NCBI GenBank assembly: GCA_900769345.1
Contig: CAAGGJ010000068.1
Span: 1-10,490, forward strand
Origin: Bacteroidales bacterium
Lineage (GTDB): Bacteria > Bacteroidota > Bacteroidia > Bacteroidales > Muribaculaceae
Reading direction: 5' to 3'
Length of the DNA stretch: 10,490 nt
Below are positions 1 through 6,197 of this stretch, in pieces (within the stretch, counting starts at the first letter, position 1; every line of letters starts with the position of its first letter). The notes beneath the pieces were generated by a model. It saw only the letters and a program-made list of their open reading frames with translations, was not told where the DNA came from and ran no database searches. Made by a program: the position numbers and the translations under genes.

Positions 1-1182
1 AAAAGTCGCAACAGGGCTTCTTGGATAAGTGAAAACTCTAATTTAGTATGGAAAAAGAAAACAGCATCAAAAGTTTTGTCGACAGAAAACTTTAAACAAT
101 TATTGTCCTCTGCTGTTGGAATGAATCTTAGTACTATTGGTGCAAGTGATATTCCAATTTGTTTGATTCCACAAACTAGAATTAAAGAGTTTTTACGGAT
201 TTTAAAAAAGTCTTATCCTAAATTGAAATTTAGTCTACCTTTAGATAAACCTATTGCTATAATTTGGATTACCGGCTATAAACCGAAAGGAGATGACTCT
301 CGACCAGATAGAGGGTTATGTCCTCTCGCAAAAATGGTTTTAGGAAATTCATGCAGATATATGGGCATCATTTATGGACCTGCTAAGCCTATTACATGGT
401 CAGTTCTAAATAATGGTCTTGATGTTTTGGCGGAGAGCAATGGACTTTGGCAATCTATCTATAAAGTATGTGATTACGTTTTAGTTGATAGTGCCACTAA
501 AGGCTTACCCGAATTTATCACTGTCAACAAAACAAATGAAAGCTCTAACGATAAACTTCAAATTGATTTTACAAGTATTCCGGAAATGCAATTCTCTGAA
601 CATGACACGGATACTGCAATTCATCAAATTTTAACTCGTAGCGGATTGTCTGAATGTTTATGCAATCCACCTGGTGGTGATTGGTCTGGAATTAGTTATT
701 TCAAACATCCTCTGATTTATCGTTGGACATCACTTCCTCGTGTGTCTGAAATAGGAGGTAAAAGACCTGATCATGTTTTTCAAATAGAAATAGGAACTGA
801 AAGTTTATTTATTTCAATAGAGTCGAAAGGTCTTGGTTCAGATCTTGAAGACAATATTGGTGTAAATTTGGTCGCTTATCTAAGCGATTTGTTCAAACTT
901 GTTCCAACAAGCATAAAAAAGCCAAATAGTGATTGGCGTCTGTTTAACAGCAATGCAACCTTAGGTGGTTACGACATTATTTCAGCAGGAGCTTTTATTT
1001 ATAGAAATGATGAAGAACTCCCTATTCACATGAAACGGGGAAATTTGGATTGCATTATGGCTTTTGATTTTCAAGACACAACAATCTTACATTTGTGCAC
1101 TAACAGCAGAGGTAGAATTGTTGAAGAATTCGTCAAAAAGGCCACCAAAAACATTGGAGGGTTCAAAATTAAGATACACTGA
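1..1182 (+). CDS. Type II restriction endonuclease, PD-(D/E)XK type, 5' end missing
   Basis: The reading frame is open from base 1 to the TGA at 1180-1182, so the true start lies left of the window; a TTG at 76 could be read as a start, but the frame continues upstream of it without a stop. It is the probable nuclease of a restriction-modification system, cutting unmethylated DNA in the cytoplasm. The best catalytic candidate is PD at 766-771 followed by Glu-Ser-Lys at 820-828, in the context of a hydrophobic strand (LFISIESKG), the normal PD-(D/E)XK arrangement. A second RPD occurs in the motif DDSRPDRG (about 289-315), which may be structural or DNA-contacting. The main support for the call is context: two methyltransferase genes converge on it. 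The coding region is AT-rich. Its last 96 bp overlap the end of the opposing methyltransferase gene. The specific recognition sequence cannot be read from the protein. Confidence 0.75.
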   Translation, partial: KSRNRASWISENSNLVWKKKTASKVLSTENFKQLLSSAVGMNLSTIGASDIPICLIPQTRIKEFLRILKKSYPKLKFSLPLDKPIAIIWITGYKPKGDDSRPDRGLCPLAKMVLGNSCRYMGIIYGPAKPITWSVLNNGLDVLAESNGLWQSIYKVCDYVLVDSATKGLPEFITVNKTNESSNDKLQIDFTSIPEMQFSEHDTDTAIHQILTRSGLSECLCNPPGGDWSGISYFKHPLIYRWTSLPRVSEIGGKRPDHVFQIEIGTESLFISIESKGLGSDLEDNIGVNLVAYLSDLFKLVPTSIKKPNSDWRLFNSNATLGGYDIISAGAFIYRNDEELPIHMKRGNLDCIMAFDFQDTTILHLCTNSRGRIVEEFVKKATKNIGGFKIKIH

Positions 1183-1971
1183 TTCGGAAATCTCATCTTT
1201 TTTCTTGTCAATTAGACGTGAAAAAGCTGAAATTCCTGTATTAACTGAGAATCGGTGTTTGTAAACCTCTGTTGGCGGTGAATAGTTATAAACTCGATCA
1301 CCTGAACTGCCATCGAATGTAAGCATCCAATACACACCAATAGAATTTAATCTGTCTAACTCATTATAAAAATCATGTAGGTTAAATTCCGAATGTGTGT
1401 ATCTATCCTTAGTGCCTCCATATGGGGGATCAAGAAATACAAAATCTCCTTTAGCTGCATTTGACAAACATTCCCTATAGTCAACATTAAGAAATGTTAT
1501 TTTCTTAATAGCATGACTCCATTGATAAAGAATCTTTTCAAGAGTGTCTGGATTAATTCCAGGTCTGGACAGATGAAAGGAATTGTTAAATTCTCCATCG
1601 CTATTATATCGAATCATCCCATTAACACAAGTTCGGGTAATAAAAAGGAAATCGAGACAATTTCGTGTTTTGTTAAAAGAATCTCTTATCTCATAATAAA
1701 CGCATGGACCTTCTTTCTGTAACCGTTGCCACCTCATTCGGTATTCCTCAGCGACTAACTTTGGTTCAGTTTTTATAAGATTCCAAAGGTCTATTAACTC
1801 AGGAATAATGTCACTTGCATAACCTTTAGCACATCTTGCAAAAGGTAACATAGCGCCACCTCCTACAAATGGCTCAAAATAAGTATTTGCTGTACGAAAA
1901 TGTTCAGATAATAGTTGAGCCACAGGTCTTTTACTTCCGAACCATTTTATAACCGGGGGTAATGGTTTCAT
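1087..1971 (-). CDS. DNA adenine-N6 methyltransferase, alpha class (D12/Dam-like)
   Basis: This 294-residue protein transfers a methyl group from S-adenosylmethionine to adenine N6 in the recognition site, protecting host DNA from the partner nuclease. Motifs appear in the alpha-class order: IKWFGSKR (motif X, residues 8-15), the AdoMet-binding FEPFVGGGA (32-40), and the catalytic DPPY at 181-184, with the target-recognition region between them. RYNSDGEFN (121-129) is typical of the MethyltransfD12 family, and the length is normal for Dam-like enzymes. The ATG at 1969-1971 overlaps the TGA of the upstream methyltransferase (ATGA), so the two are probably translationally coupled. The C-terminal about 31 codons lie antisense to the end of the nuclease gene, codon opposite codon. 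DPPY is the adenine-type catalytic tetrad; which strand or base of the site it modifies is unknown. Confidence 0.9.
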   Translation of the reverse strand: MKPLPPVIKWFGSKRPVAQLLSEHFRTANTYFEPFVGGGAMLPFARCAKGYASDIIPELIDLWNLIKTEPKLVAEEYRMRWQRLQKEGPCVYYEIRDSFNKTRNCLDFLFITRTCVNGMIRYNSDGEFNNSFHLSRPGINPDTLEKILYQWSHAIKKITFLNVDYRECLSNAAKGDFVFLDPPYGGTKDRYTHSEFNLHDFYNELDRLNSIGVYWMLTFDGSSGDRVYNYSPPTEVYKHRFSVNTGISAFSRLIDKKKDEISESVYLNFEPSNVFGGLFDEFFNNSTSAVSAQM

Positions 1972-2792
1972 AAGAATAAATTATTTTTTAGTTCTTGCAT
2001 TGCATTATCGAGTCTTTTCTTTGCAATGTCGTAATATTCTTTCTCAATTTCAAATCCTATTACATTCATACCATAATTTAACCCGGCTACCATCTCAGTG
2101 CCGGACCCAGCAAATGGTATAAGTAATGTTCCACCTTTAACTCCAGAAATCAACAGAATTCGTTCAGCTACTCTTATTGGTTTTTGTGTGGGATGTGAAC
2201 CAAATTGCATTTCAGACTTTGCTTTATTATTGGGTATATCCCAAACTGTTCGCATTTGTTTGCCAGCCTCTTTTAACATATCAAAATTAGAAGAATATGC
2301 TTTAGCTTCTTCATAATTAAATATGTATTTGCGATTCTTTTCTCCACCCTTATGCACCCATAATATTGTTTCGTGACTCGCTGTTAATCTACGCCCTGAA
2401 AGGTTTGGGAAAGAATTACGCTTGAACCATACTATTTCATTAATAATTTCAAGTCCAAGCAATTGACAGCAAACATTTACAAAGCCGGAATTATGGTAGG
2501 TTGAATGTATCCAAATTGATCCAGTAGGCTTAATTACTCTTTTAAGTTCGCTTAACCATTGGAATGTAGATGTAAATGAATCATTCTGAGAAAGCAAATC
2601 CCAAGTCTCACTTGTGAGTTTCCAGTCTCCTCCAAATCCTTTAACTTTATTATCAGAGCCGTAACTCCAATTTTTTGTAGTAGATGCTCCATAAGGAGGA
2701 TCTACTATACAAAGGTCACAAGAATCATTTTTCAGGAGTTTTAACCCCTCAAAAAGATCTTGATTATATAGCTCATACGTGTTGTTTTGCAT
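1968..2792 (-). CDS. DNA methyltransferase, beta class (N6_N4_Mtase family), probably adenine-N6
   Basis: This 274-residue AdoMet-dependent DNA methyltransferase is the second modification enzyme of the system. The motif order is the reverse of its neighbour: catalytic DPPY at residues 31-34 near the N-terminus and AdoMet-binding PFAGSGT at 226-232 near the C-terminus, which defines the beta class. HPTQKP (200-205) just before it is a family hallmark. DPPY rather than SPPY favours adenine N6 over cytosine N4. The start is the ATG at 2790-2792; a purine-rich AGGAG sits about 20 bp upstream, further than a standard ribosome binding site. It is first in a two-gene methyltransferase operon (4 bp overlap downstream) and is preceded by a 185 bp gap with a promoter candidate and a large inverted repeat. 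Two dissimilar methyltransferases with one nuclease suggest an asymmetric site in which each enzyme modifies one strand. Confidence 0.9.
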   Translation of the reverse strand: MQNNTYELYNQDLFEGLKLLKNDSCDLCIVDPPYGASTTKNWSYGSDNKVKGFGGDWKLTSETWDLLSQNDSFTSTFQWLSELKRVIKPTGSIWIHSTYHNSGFVNVCCQLLGLEIINEIVWFKRNSFPNLSGRRLTASHETILWVHKGGEKNRKYIFNYEEAKAYSSNFDMLKEAGKQMRTVWDIPNNKAKSEMQFGSHPTQKPIRVAERILLISGVKGGTLLIPFAGSGTEMVAGLNYGMNVIGFEIEKEYYDIAKKRLDNAMQELKNNLFL

Positions 2793-2820
2793 ATAATTAA
2801 AAAATGAACTCCTAAGTAGA

Positions 2821-2904
2821 TTTCACAAGCCGACCAAGGTTATTTCGGTCTACAAAAGAGTTCAAAATATGTTTTCGCTTTATGCGGTTGGTCTTTTTGT
2901 GAAA
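2821..2904 (-). repeat. Long imperfect inverted repeat in the methyltransferase leader
   Basis: Two 17-base arms, 2821-2837 and 2888-2904, are inverted copies matching at 14 of 17 positions: an outer 8 bp stem (TTTCACAA/TTGTGAAA), a 3x3 internal loop and an inner 6 bp stem (GACCAA/TTGGTC), enclosing 50 bases. If transcription starts at the -7 element at 2928-2935, the whole structure lies in the 5' leader of the methyltransferase mRNA. In that RNA the loop holds a second GACC that could also pair with the 3' GGTC, so two alternative folds are possible. It could be a regulatory leader, a protein operator, or a remnant of mobile DNA; no known RNA family is recognised. Confidence 0.5.
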
Positions 2905-2927
2905 TTGAGAAACTCTCAGCCTAAGTG

Positions 2928-2935
2928 CAAAGTTA
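2928..2935 (-). promoter_or_regulatory. Bacteroides-type -7 element for the methyltransferase operon
   Basis: On the minus strand these bases read TAACTTTG, a full match to the Bacteroidota -7 consensus TAnnTTTG. It lies in the 185 bp gap between the XRE-ImmA gene and the methyltransferase pair. No convincing TTG was found at the -33 spacing, so the call rests on the -7 box and the position. A start here would give a leader of roughly 130 nt. Confidence 0.4.
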
Positions 2936-2977
2936 GCAATTAATTTTGAGGAATAAAAATGTTCGATATTATCATTG

Positions 2978-4060
2978 CTAATCTCTATTAGGTAATACCC
3001 ATTTTAATCCTTTGTTAAGAAAAGGGAAGGGATAACTTTCAAACCAACATCGATAATCTGATTCGTTTATGCATGCCAAGCTACACAGATCTGAAATAGT
3101 ATAACCTAATTCTTTTTTATACAATTTTATCGTTTCGTCAATTAAAGTTGTATTTTCAATAGGTAAAGGGGCTGGCTCAGATTTGGAATAGCCTGCTCTG
3201 GAGAACTTAATTTGAAAGTTTCTGTAAACGTCTGAAGTTATAATTCCCATATCACGAGCATTTCTAATAATAGCATGCATAGAAACCCTCCATTTCTTTT
3301 TTAGTTGAAATAGTGTTTGTAGTGTTAATCCACACAACTCTTGTGCAATTTCTTTCCGTGGAATTAATAGTTCTGCAGCAAATTGATCTGCTTCAATCTC
3401 TGCTAAATCACAATCGTTTACAGGAAACTCCATATGCATAATTATGTGCCCTAATTCGTGTGCAAGCGTAAACCTAATTCGGTCATTAGGCATACTTGAG
3501 TTAAGAAATATGATTTTTCTTTGGTTTTCAGAAATAACAGATAAAGCATCTATTTTATCAGTACCAAAATTCAATCTCTGAATTATTATACCATGATTTT
3601 CAATCAATCGTGTAATATTTTGTATTGGTCCATGAGGGACTCCAAGCTGTAATCTGATATTTTGGGCTATCGATAATGGAGAATTCTTTTCATCAACTTT
3701 TTGTGGTATCAAATCAAAATCTGGTAACTCAATAGGTTCAAAAAGTTTGTCAATTACCATTTGTTGAATGGTAATTTGGGCTTTAAACGCATCAATGATT
3801 TTCTCGGATATTGAAACTTTACGTCGAAAATACAATTTTCCAAGATTTAAATCAAATGGCTGTTGAGTAAAGAAACTTAGAGGCAGATTGTATGCATGTA
3901 AAAGTGCTTCAAGATTTTCATTCGGAAAATCTTGTAGCCCATGCTCGGATTTTGATAGTTTACCCTGAGAAAGCCCTATCAACGAAGAGGCTTCTTTTTG
4001 TGTATAACCACGAAGATGGCGAGCGAGGAGAAGGAGTCGGTTGTTGACTTGCACATTCAT
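2978..4060 (-). CDS. XRE-family regulator fused to an ImmA/IrrE-type metallopeptidase
   Basis: This 360-residue cytoplasmic protein has an N-terminal Cro/C1-type helix-turn-helix (about residues 7-62, with YTQKEASSLIGLSQGKLSKSE as the recognition core region) and a central ImmA/IrrE-like zinc peptidase domain (about 150-260). The zinc site is visible: HELGH at 201-205 and the third-ligand helix EADQFAAELLIP from 223. Such proteins bind operator DNA and, in studied members, cleave a repressor or partner to switch expression. Residues about 300-360 form an extra C-terminal tail that is not recognised. The start codon overlaps the stop of the upstream gene by 4 bp (ATGA), so the two are translationally coupled. 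In this setting it may be the antitoxin or regulator of that partner, or it may control the methyltransferase genes 185 bp downstream. The domain call is secure; the role is inferred. Confidence 0.88.
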   Translation of the reverse strand: MNVQVNNRLLLLARHLRGYTQKEASSLIGLSQGKLSKSEHGLQDFPNENLEALLHAYNLPLSFFTQQPFDLNLGKLYFRRKVSISEKIIDAFKAQITIQQMVIDKLFEPIELPDFDLIPQKVDEKNSPLSIAQNIRLQLGVPHGPIQNITRLIENHGIIIQRLNFGTDKIDALSVISENQRKIIFLNSSMPNDRIRFTLAHELGHIIMHMEFPVNDCDLAEIEADQFAAELLIPRKEIAQELCGLTLQTLFQLKKKWRVSMHAIIRNARDMGIITSDVYRNFQIKFSRAGYSKSEPAPLPIENTTLIDETIKLYKKELGYTISDLCSLACINESDYRCWFESYPFPFLNKGLKWVLPNRD

Positions 4061-4647
4061 TGCGCTTCTTTTAATTTTGATTTTTTTAGTTTTGGTTTTA
4101 TTGGCTCAGGGATGGTGGCTTCTGGGTTATCTTCATAAACATACGATTTAGATGAAACCATCGGAATAGTATATGAATAGTTGTCTGCGGGGTAAGTAAA
4201 TCGCAAACTAACAATTTCATCACCGAAATCGTTCAATGTATAATTCAAAGTGAGTATATGAAGATCAGACGATTGCTCTTGAATTACTTGTGCCACTTTT
4301 GTATTGTTGCTCGATGCACCATCCTTATGCAAAATAATAACATAGTCGTAAAATATGATATATTTCCTCTTGTTGCCTGATGGATCTGAAATAAAAGTGA
4401 TAGAATCACAGTACTCCGATGCAGCAAAATTGTCACGCAGGTATCCATAAGCAACATCATGCATGGTATTTGCTCGTGCTCGAAGCGTACATGAAGCAGG
4501 AAGTGAGTTAGTTACTGATATTGCAGAAGAGTATGATTTGCGAATTATCGATAGTACTAATTCGCTCAATTTTGACTCAAAATCTTTTGGGTCAAAGTCG
4601 CCTTTCTCTTTTGGGAAAAGCGATGGAGAGAAAATTGAATTTATCAT
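4057..4647 (-). CDS. Uncharacterised 196-residue protein paired with the XRE-ImmA gene
   Basis: I do not recognise the family. The frame is open back to an ATG at 4783-4785, but the start chosen is the ATG at 4645-4647 (protein begins MINSIFSPSLFPKEKG), because a good promoter lies at 4669-4701, inside the longer version, which would put transcription start just upstream of 4647. The protein looks soluble, with no signal peptide or membrane segment: an N-terminal helical region, a central strand-rich section (ITFISD, YIIFYDYVIILHKDG) and a charged, proline- and lysine-rich C-terminal tail (about residues 170-196). It overlaps the XRE-ImmA gene by 4 bp. A small unknown protein cotranscribed ahead of an XRE-ImmA partner is the layout of candidate toxin-antitoxin or phage-defence pairs, so it may be the effector; this is inference from layout only. 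Confidence 0.65.
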   Translation of the reverse strand: MINSIFSPSLFPKEKGDFDPKDFESKLSELVLSIIRKSYSSAISVTNSLPASCTLRARANTMHDVAYGYLRDNFAASEYCDSITFISDPSGNKRKYIIFYDYVIILHKDGASSNNTKVAQVIQEQSSDLHILTLNYTLNDFGDEIVSLRFTYPADNYSYTIPMVSSKSYVYEDNPEATIPEPIKPKLKKSKLKEAQ

Positions 4648-4668
4648 AATAATATTAATTTTATGGTA

Positions 4669-4701
4669 CAAAGGTAATAAAAATATTCCAATTTCGCGCA
4701 A
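4669..4701 (-). promoter_or_regulatory. Bacteroides-type promoter for the two-gene XRE-ImmA module
   Basis: On the minus strand a TTG (4699-4701) is followed after 22 bases by TACCTTTG (4669-4676), a full match to the TTG / TAnnTTTG consensus at an acceptable spacing. The predicted transcript starts shortly before the ATG at 4647, giving a short leader. This promoter decides the start codon of the downstream gene and suggests the pair is expressed independently of the two small genes upstream. Confidence 0.6.
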
Positions 4702-4785
4702 CAATTTATGTAAAAATATTCCTGTAAAATCTAAATAGCTGAGTTTCAGTAAAGTATGATGCGTGTTTTCAATAAATATTTTCAT

Positions 4786-4980
4786 TCACTCTACGTCTAT
4801 TACTATTCTTTCCTTTCTCAATCTCTTAACCTCTGCTATATCGCTTTTCCGAAGCACTTCAAATCGCCAAAAATCATCGTCACAAGCAACGCATTGAAAA
4901 TCGTAGCGGTTTTCACTCTTTCTAAGTTTCGATTTTTTCAACTCCATTCCGCAACGAGGGCAAAATCTTCGTGTTTTCAT
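4786..4980 (-). CDS. Small zinc-ribbon protein
   Basis: This 64-residue protein begins MKTRRFCPRCGMELKKSK and has two cysteine pairs, CPRC (residues 7-10) and CVAC (31-34), spaced as in a rubredoxin/zinc-ribbon knuckle that would bind one zinc ion. The rest is highly charged (KRLRKERIV near the C-terminus). The cysteine spacing supports a real gene despite its length. Its start lies one base after the stop of the 83-residue gene, so the two are almost certainly cotranscribed. Zinc ribbons of this kind bind nucleic acid or protein; no specific function can be assigned. Confidence 0.65.
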   Translation of the reverse strand: MKTRRFCPRCGMELKKSKLRKSENRYDFQCVACDDDFWRFEVLRKSDIAEVKRLRKERIVIDVE

Positions 4981-4981
4981 A

Positions 4982-5233
4982 TTATCCGTAAATCCGTTTT
5001 AATAAAACATCGTCATGCAACTGAAATTCGGCATCATTATCGACGTAAAACGCAAAAAGGTTGTCAATTTTTGTCGTTTCGCCATTTTTTGGCATATCAT
5101 CGGCATCTAACAACTCATTTTCTAACGATATTGTGCCAATTCTGATTAAAAAATCGTCAGTATCAAGCAAAATATATGGGTACAATTTTCCATTGTACTC
5201 AAATTCAAAGATTTCACGACTTTTAGTGCCCAT
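4982..5233 (-). CDS. Small acidic hypothetical protein
   Basis: I do not recognise this 83-residue protein. It is acidic, with alternating hydrophobic and charged stretches that suggest a beta-rich fold (IFEFEYNGKLYPYILLDTDDF near the start), and has no signal peptide or membrane segment. The ATG at 5231-5233 sits about 25 bp downstream of a TAATTTTG promoter element. It is followed after one base by the zinc-ribbon gene, which implies a joint transcript and perhaps a joint role. It lies near the end of the AT-rich stretch, so it may belong either to the acquired island or to the native chromosome. Confidence 0.6.
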   Translation of the reverse strand: MGTKSREIFEFEYNGKLYPYILLDTDDFLIRIGTISLENELLDADDMPKNGETTKIDNLFAFYVDNDAEFQLHDDVLLKRIYG

Positions 5234-5258
5234 ATTCAGAAAGATTTATAATTTTCCG

Positions 5259-5266
5259 CAAAATTA
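5259..5266 (-). promoter_or_regulatory. -7 promoter element for the 83/64-residue gene pair
   Basis: The minus strand reads TAATTTTG, a full TAnnTTTG match, about 25 bp ahead of the ATG at 5233. A TTG upstream lies only about 13 bases away, too close for the normal -33 position, so only the -7 box is supported. Confidence 0.45.
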
Positions 5267-5379
5267 TATCGAGCATGAGCAATATTTCTGCACATAATCC
5301 CTATATTATCTTGTTTTTCCCGTTTTAGCCAGCGGATTCCGTTGGCGATTGGTTGGTTTTTTTTGTGTGTATGTGATAG

Positions 5380-6081
5380 TTAGTCTTTGAGTTTGTAGGT
5401 GATGGTGGTGACTACTCTTATTCGTTTTATGTTAGGGGAGTTGTCGTCGCGGTCTTCGATTGAGAATTGGCCTTGTGAGGCGGTTACTATCTTGCCGAGG
5501 TTGCTGTCGCATGCTTTGGCAAATTGTTCGGCGGTGTTTTTGGCGTTGAGGTTGGCTTCCTGCACCATTTGGGGCTTGATGTCGTTGAGGCCGAGGTATT
5601 CATATTTCACCTGATAGGAGTAGTCGTTGAGTATTGCGATGCCGTCTTTGAGGAGTTCGCCTTGGCGGGCAATGAGGTTGCGCACGGCGTCGACTTTATC
5701 GGAAGTGACGGTGATTACCGAGGTGATGTTGTAGCGCGAACGGATGTTGTTTTGCTCATACATTTCGGCGTTTTTGTCGTAGACCGAAGGCGGGTTAACC
5801 ACAATTTCATCGGTGGTGATTCCACCCGATTTTAGGAAGCGAATAATGGCTTCGTTTCTGGAGTTGATTTGCGAGTAAAGGCTCGGCAAGTCGTTGCCCA
5901 TCTCCTTGAGGACAATAGGCCAAGTGACGCGCGATGCAGGCACTTCGCGTTCGGCAAGACCTTTCACAGTTACTTGGCGGTCTTTGTCGACGAAGTTGTC
6001 GATGCCGCCCTTGATGTTAAAGCCTAATACGATGATGCCTATGGCGAGTATTATGGCTTCGGCAATGTATCCTTTTTTCAT
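5380..6081 (-). CDS. SIMPL-domain (DUF541) membrane-anchored protein
   Basis: This 233-residue protein has an uncleaved signal anchor (about residues 7-24, EAIILAIGIIVLGFNI) followed by a single SIMPL domain running to the C-terminus, so the bulk should lie on the outer face of the inner membrane. Family features visible are VTVKGLAEREVPASRVTW after the anchor, the repeated strand pattern ITSVITVTSDKVDAVRNLI, the helix ANLNAKNTAEQFAKACDSNLGKI, and the closing strand RVVTTITYKLKD. The family includes E. coli YggE-like proteins linked to oxidative stress, but no enzymatic activity is established. The start is the ATG at 6079-6081. No clear TAnnTTTG element was found in the 116 bp upstream. It marks the first gene of the more GC-rich chromosomal part. 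Confidence 0.85.
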   Translation of the reverse strand: MKKGYIAEAIILAIGIIVLGFNIKGGIDNFVDKDRQVTVKGLAEREVPASRVTWPIVLKEMGNDLPSLYSQINSRNEAIIRFLKSGGITTDEIVVNPPSVYDKNAEMYEQNNIRSRYNITSVITVTSDKVDAVRNLIARQGELLKDGIAILNDYSYQVKYEYLGLNDIKPQMVQEANLNAKNTAEQFAKACDSNLGKIVTASQGQFSIEDRDDNSPNIKRIRVVTTITYKLKD

Positions 6082-6129
6082 ATTTTTTTGTTTAGTTGGT
6101 TGTTATGTCGATTAATACCTATATGACAA

Positions 6130-6186
6130 GTGCTCGGCACAATGGTTTAATGCTCTGAAGCAAGTTTTTGTTCATTGCCGGGGCAC
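6130..6186. repeat. Imperfect inverted repeat between the AlkD-like and SIMPL genes
   Basis: GTGCTCGGCA at 6130-6139 is an inverted copy, with one bulge, of TGCCGGGGCAC at 6176-6186. The loop of about 36 bases carries a smaller TGCT/AGCA hairpin. It lies just after the end of the AlkD-like gene on the minus strand, so it could be a transcript-end structure, although no T run follows it. Confidence 0.3.
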
Positions 6187-6197
6187 GATGAGTGCAA

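Noticed and set aside
2941..2948. TAATTTTG on the plus strand as a promoter
   Set aside because: It matches the -7 consensus but no plus-strand gene follows; such 8-base matches are expected by chance in AT-rich DNA.
4648..4785. N-terminal 46-codon extension of the gene partnered with XRE-ImmA, starting at the ATG at 4785
   Set aside because: A full promoter match lies inside this stretch and the sequence MKIFIENTHHTLLKLSYLD has the look of translated AT-rich spacer; the ATG at 4647 fits the promoter.
5328..5364. Hairpin GCCAGCGG/CCGTTGGC with a run of eight T further on, a possible plus-strand terminator
   Set aside because: The T run begins ten bases after the stem and there is no plus-strand gene upstream to terminate; in the minus direction no T run follows the stem.
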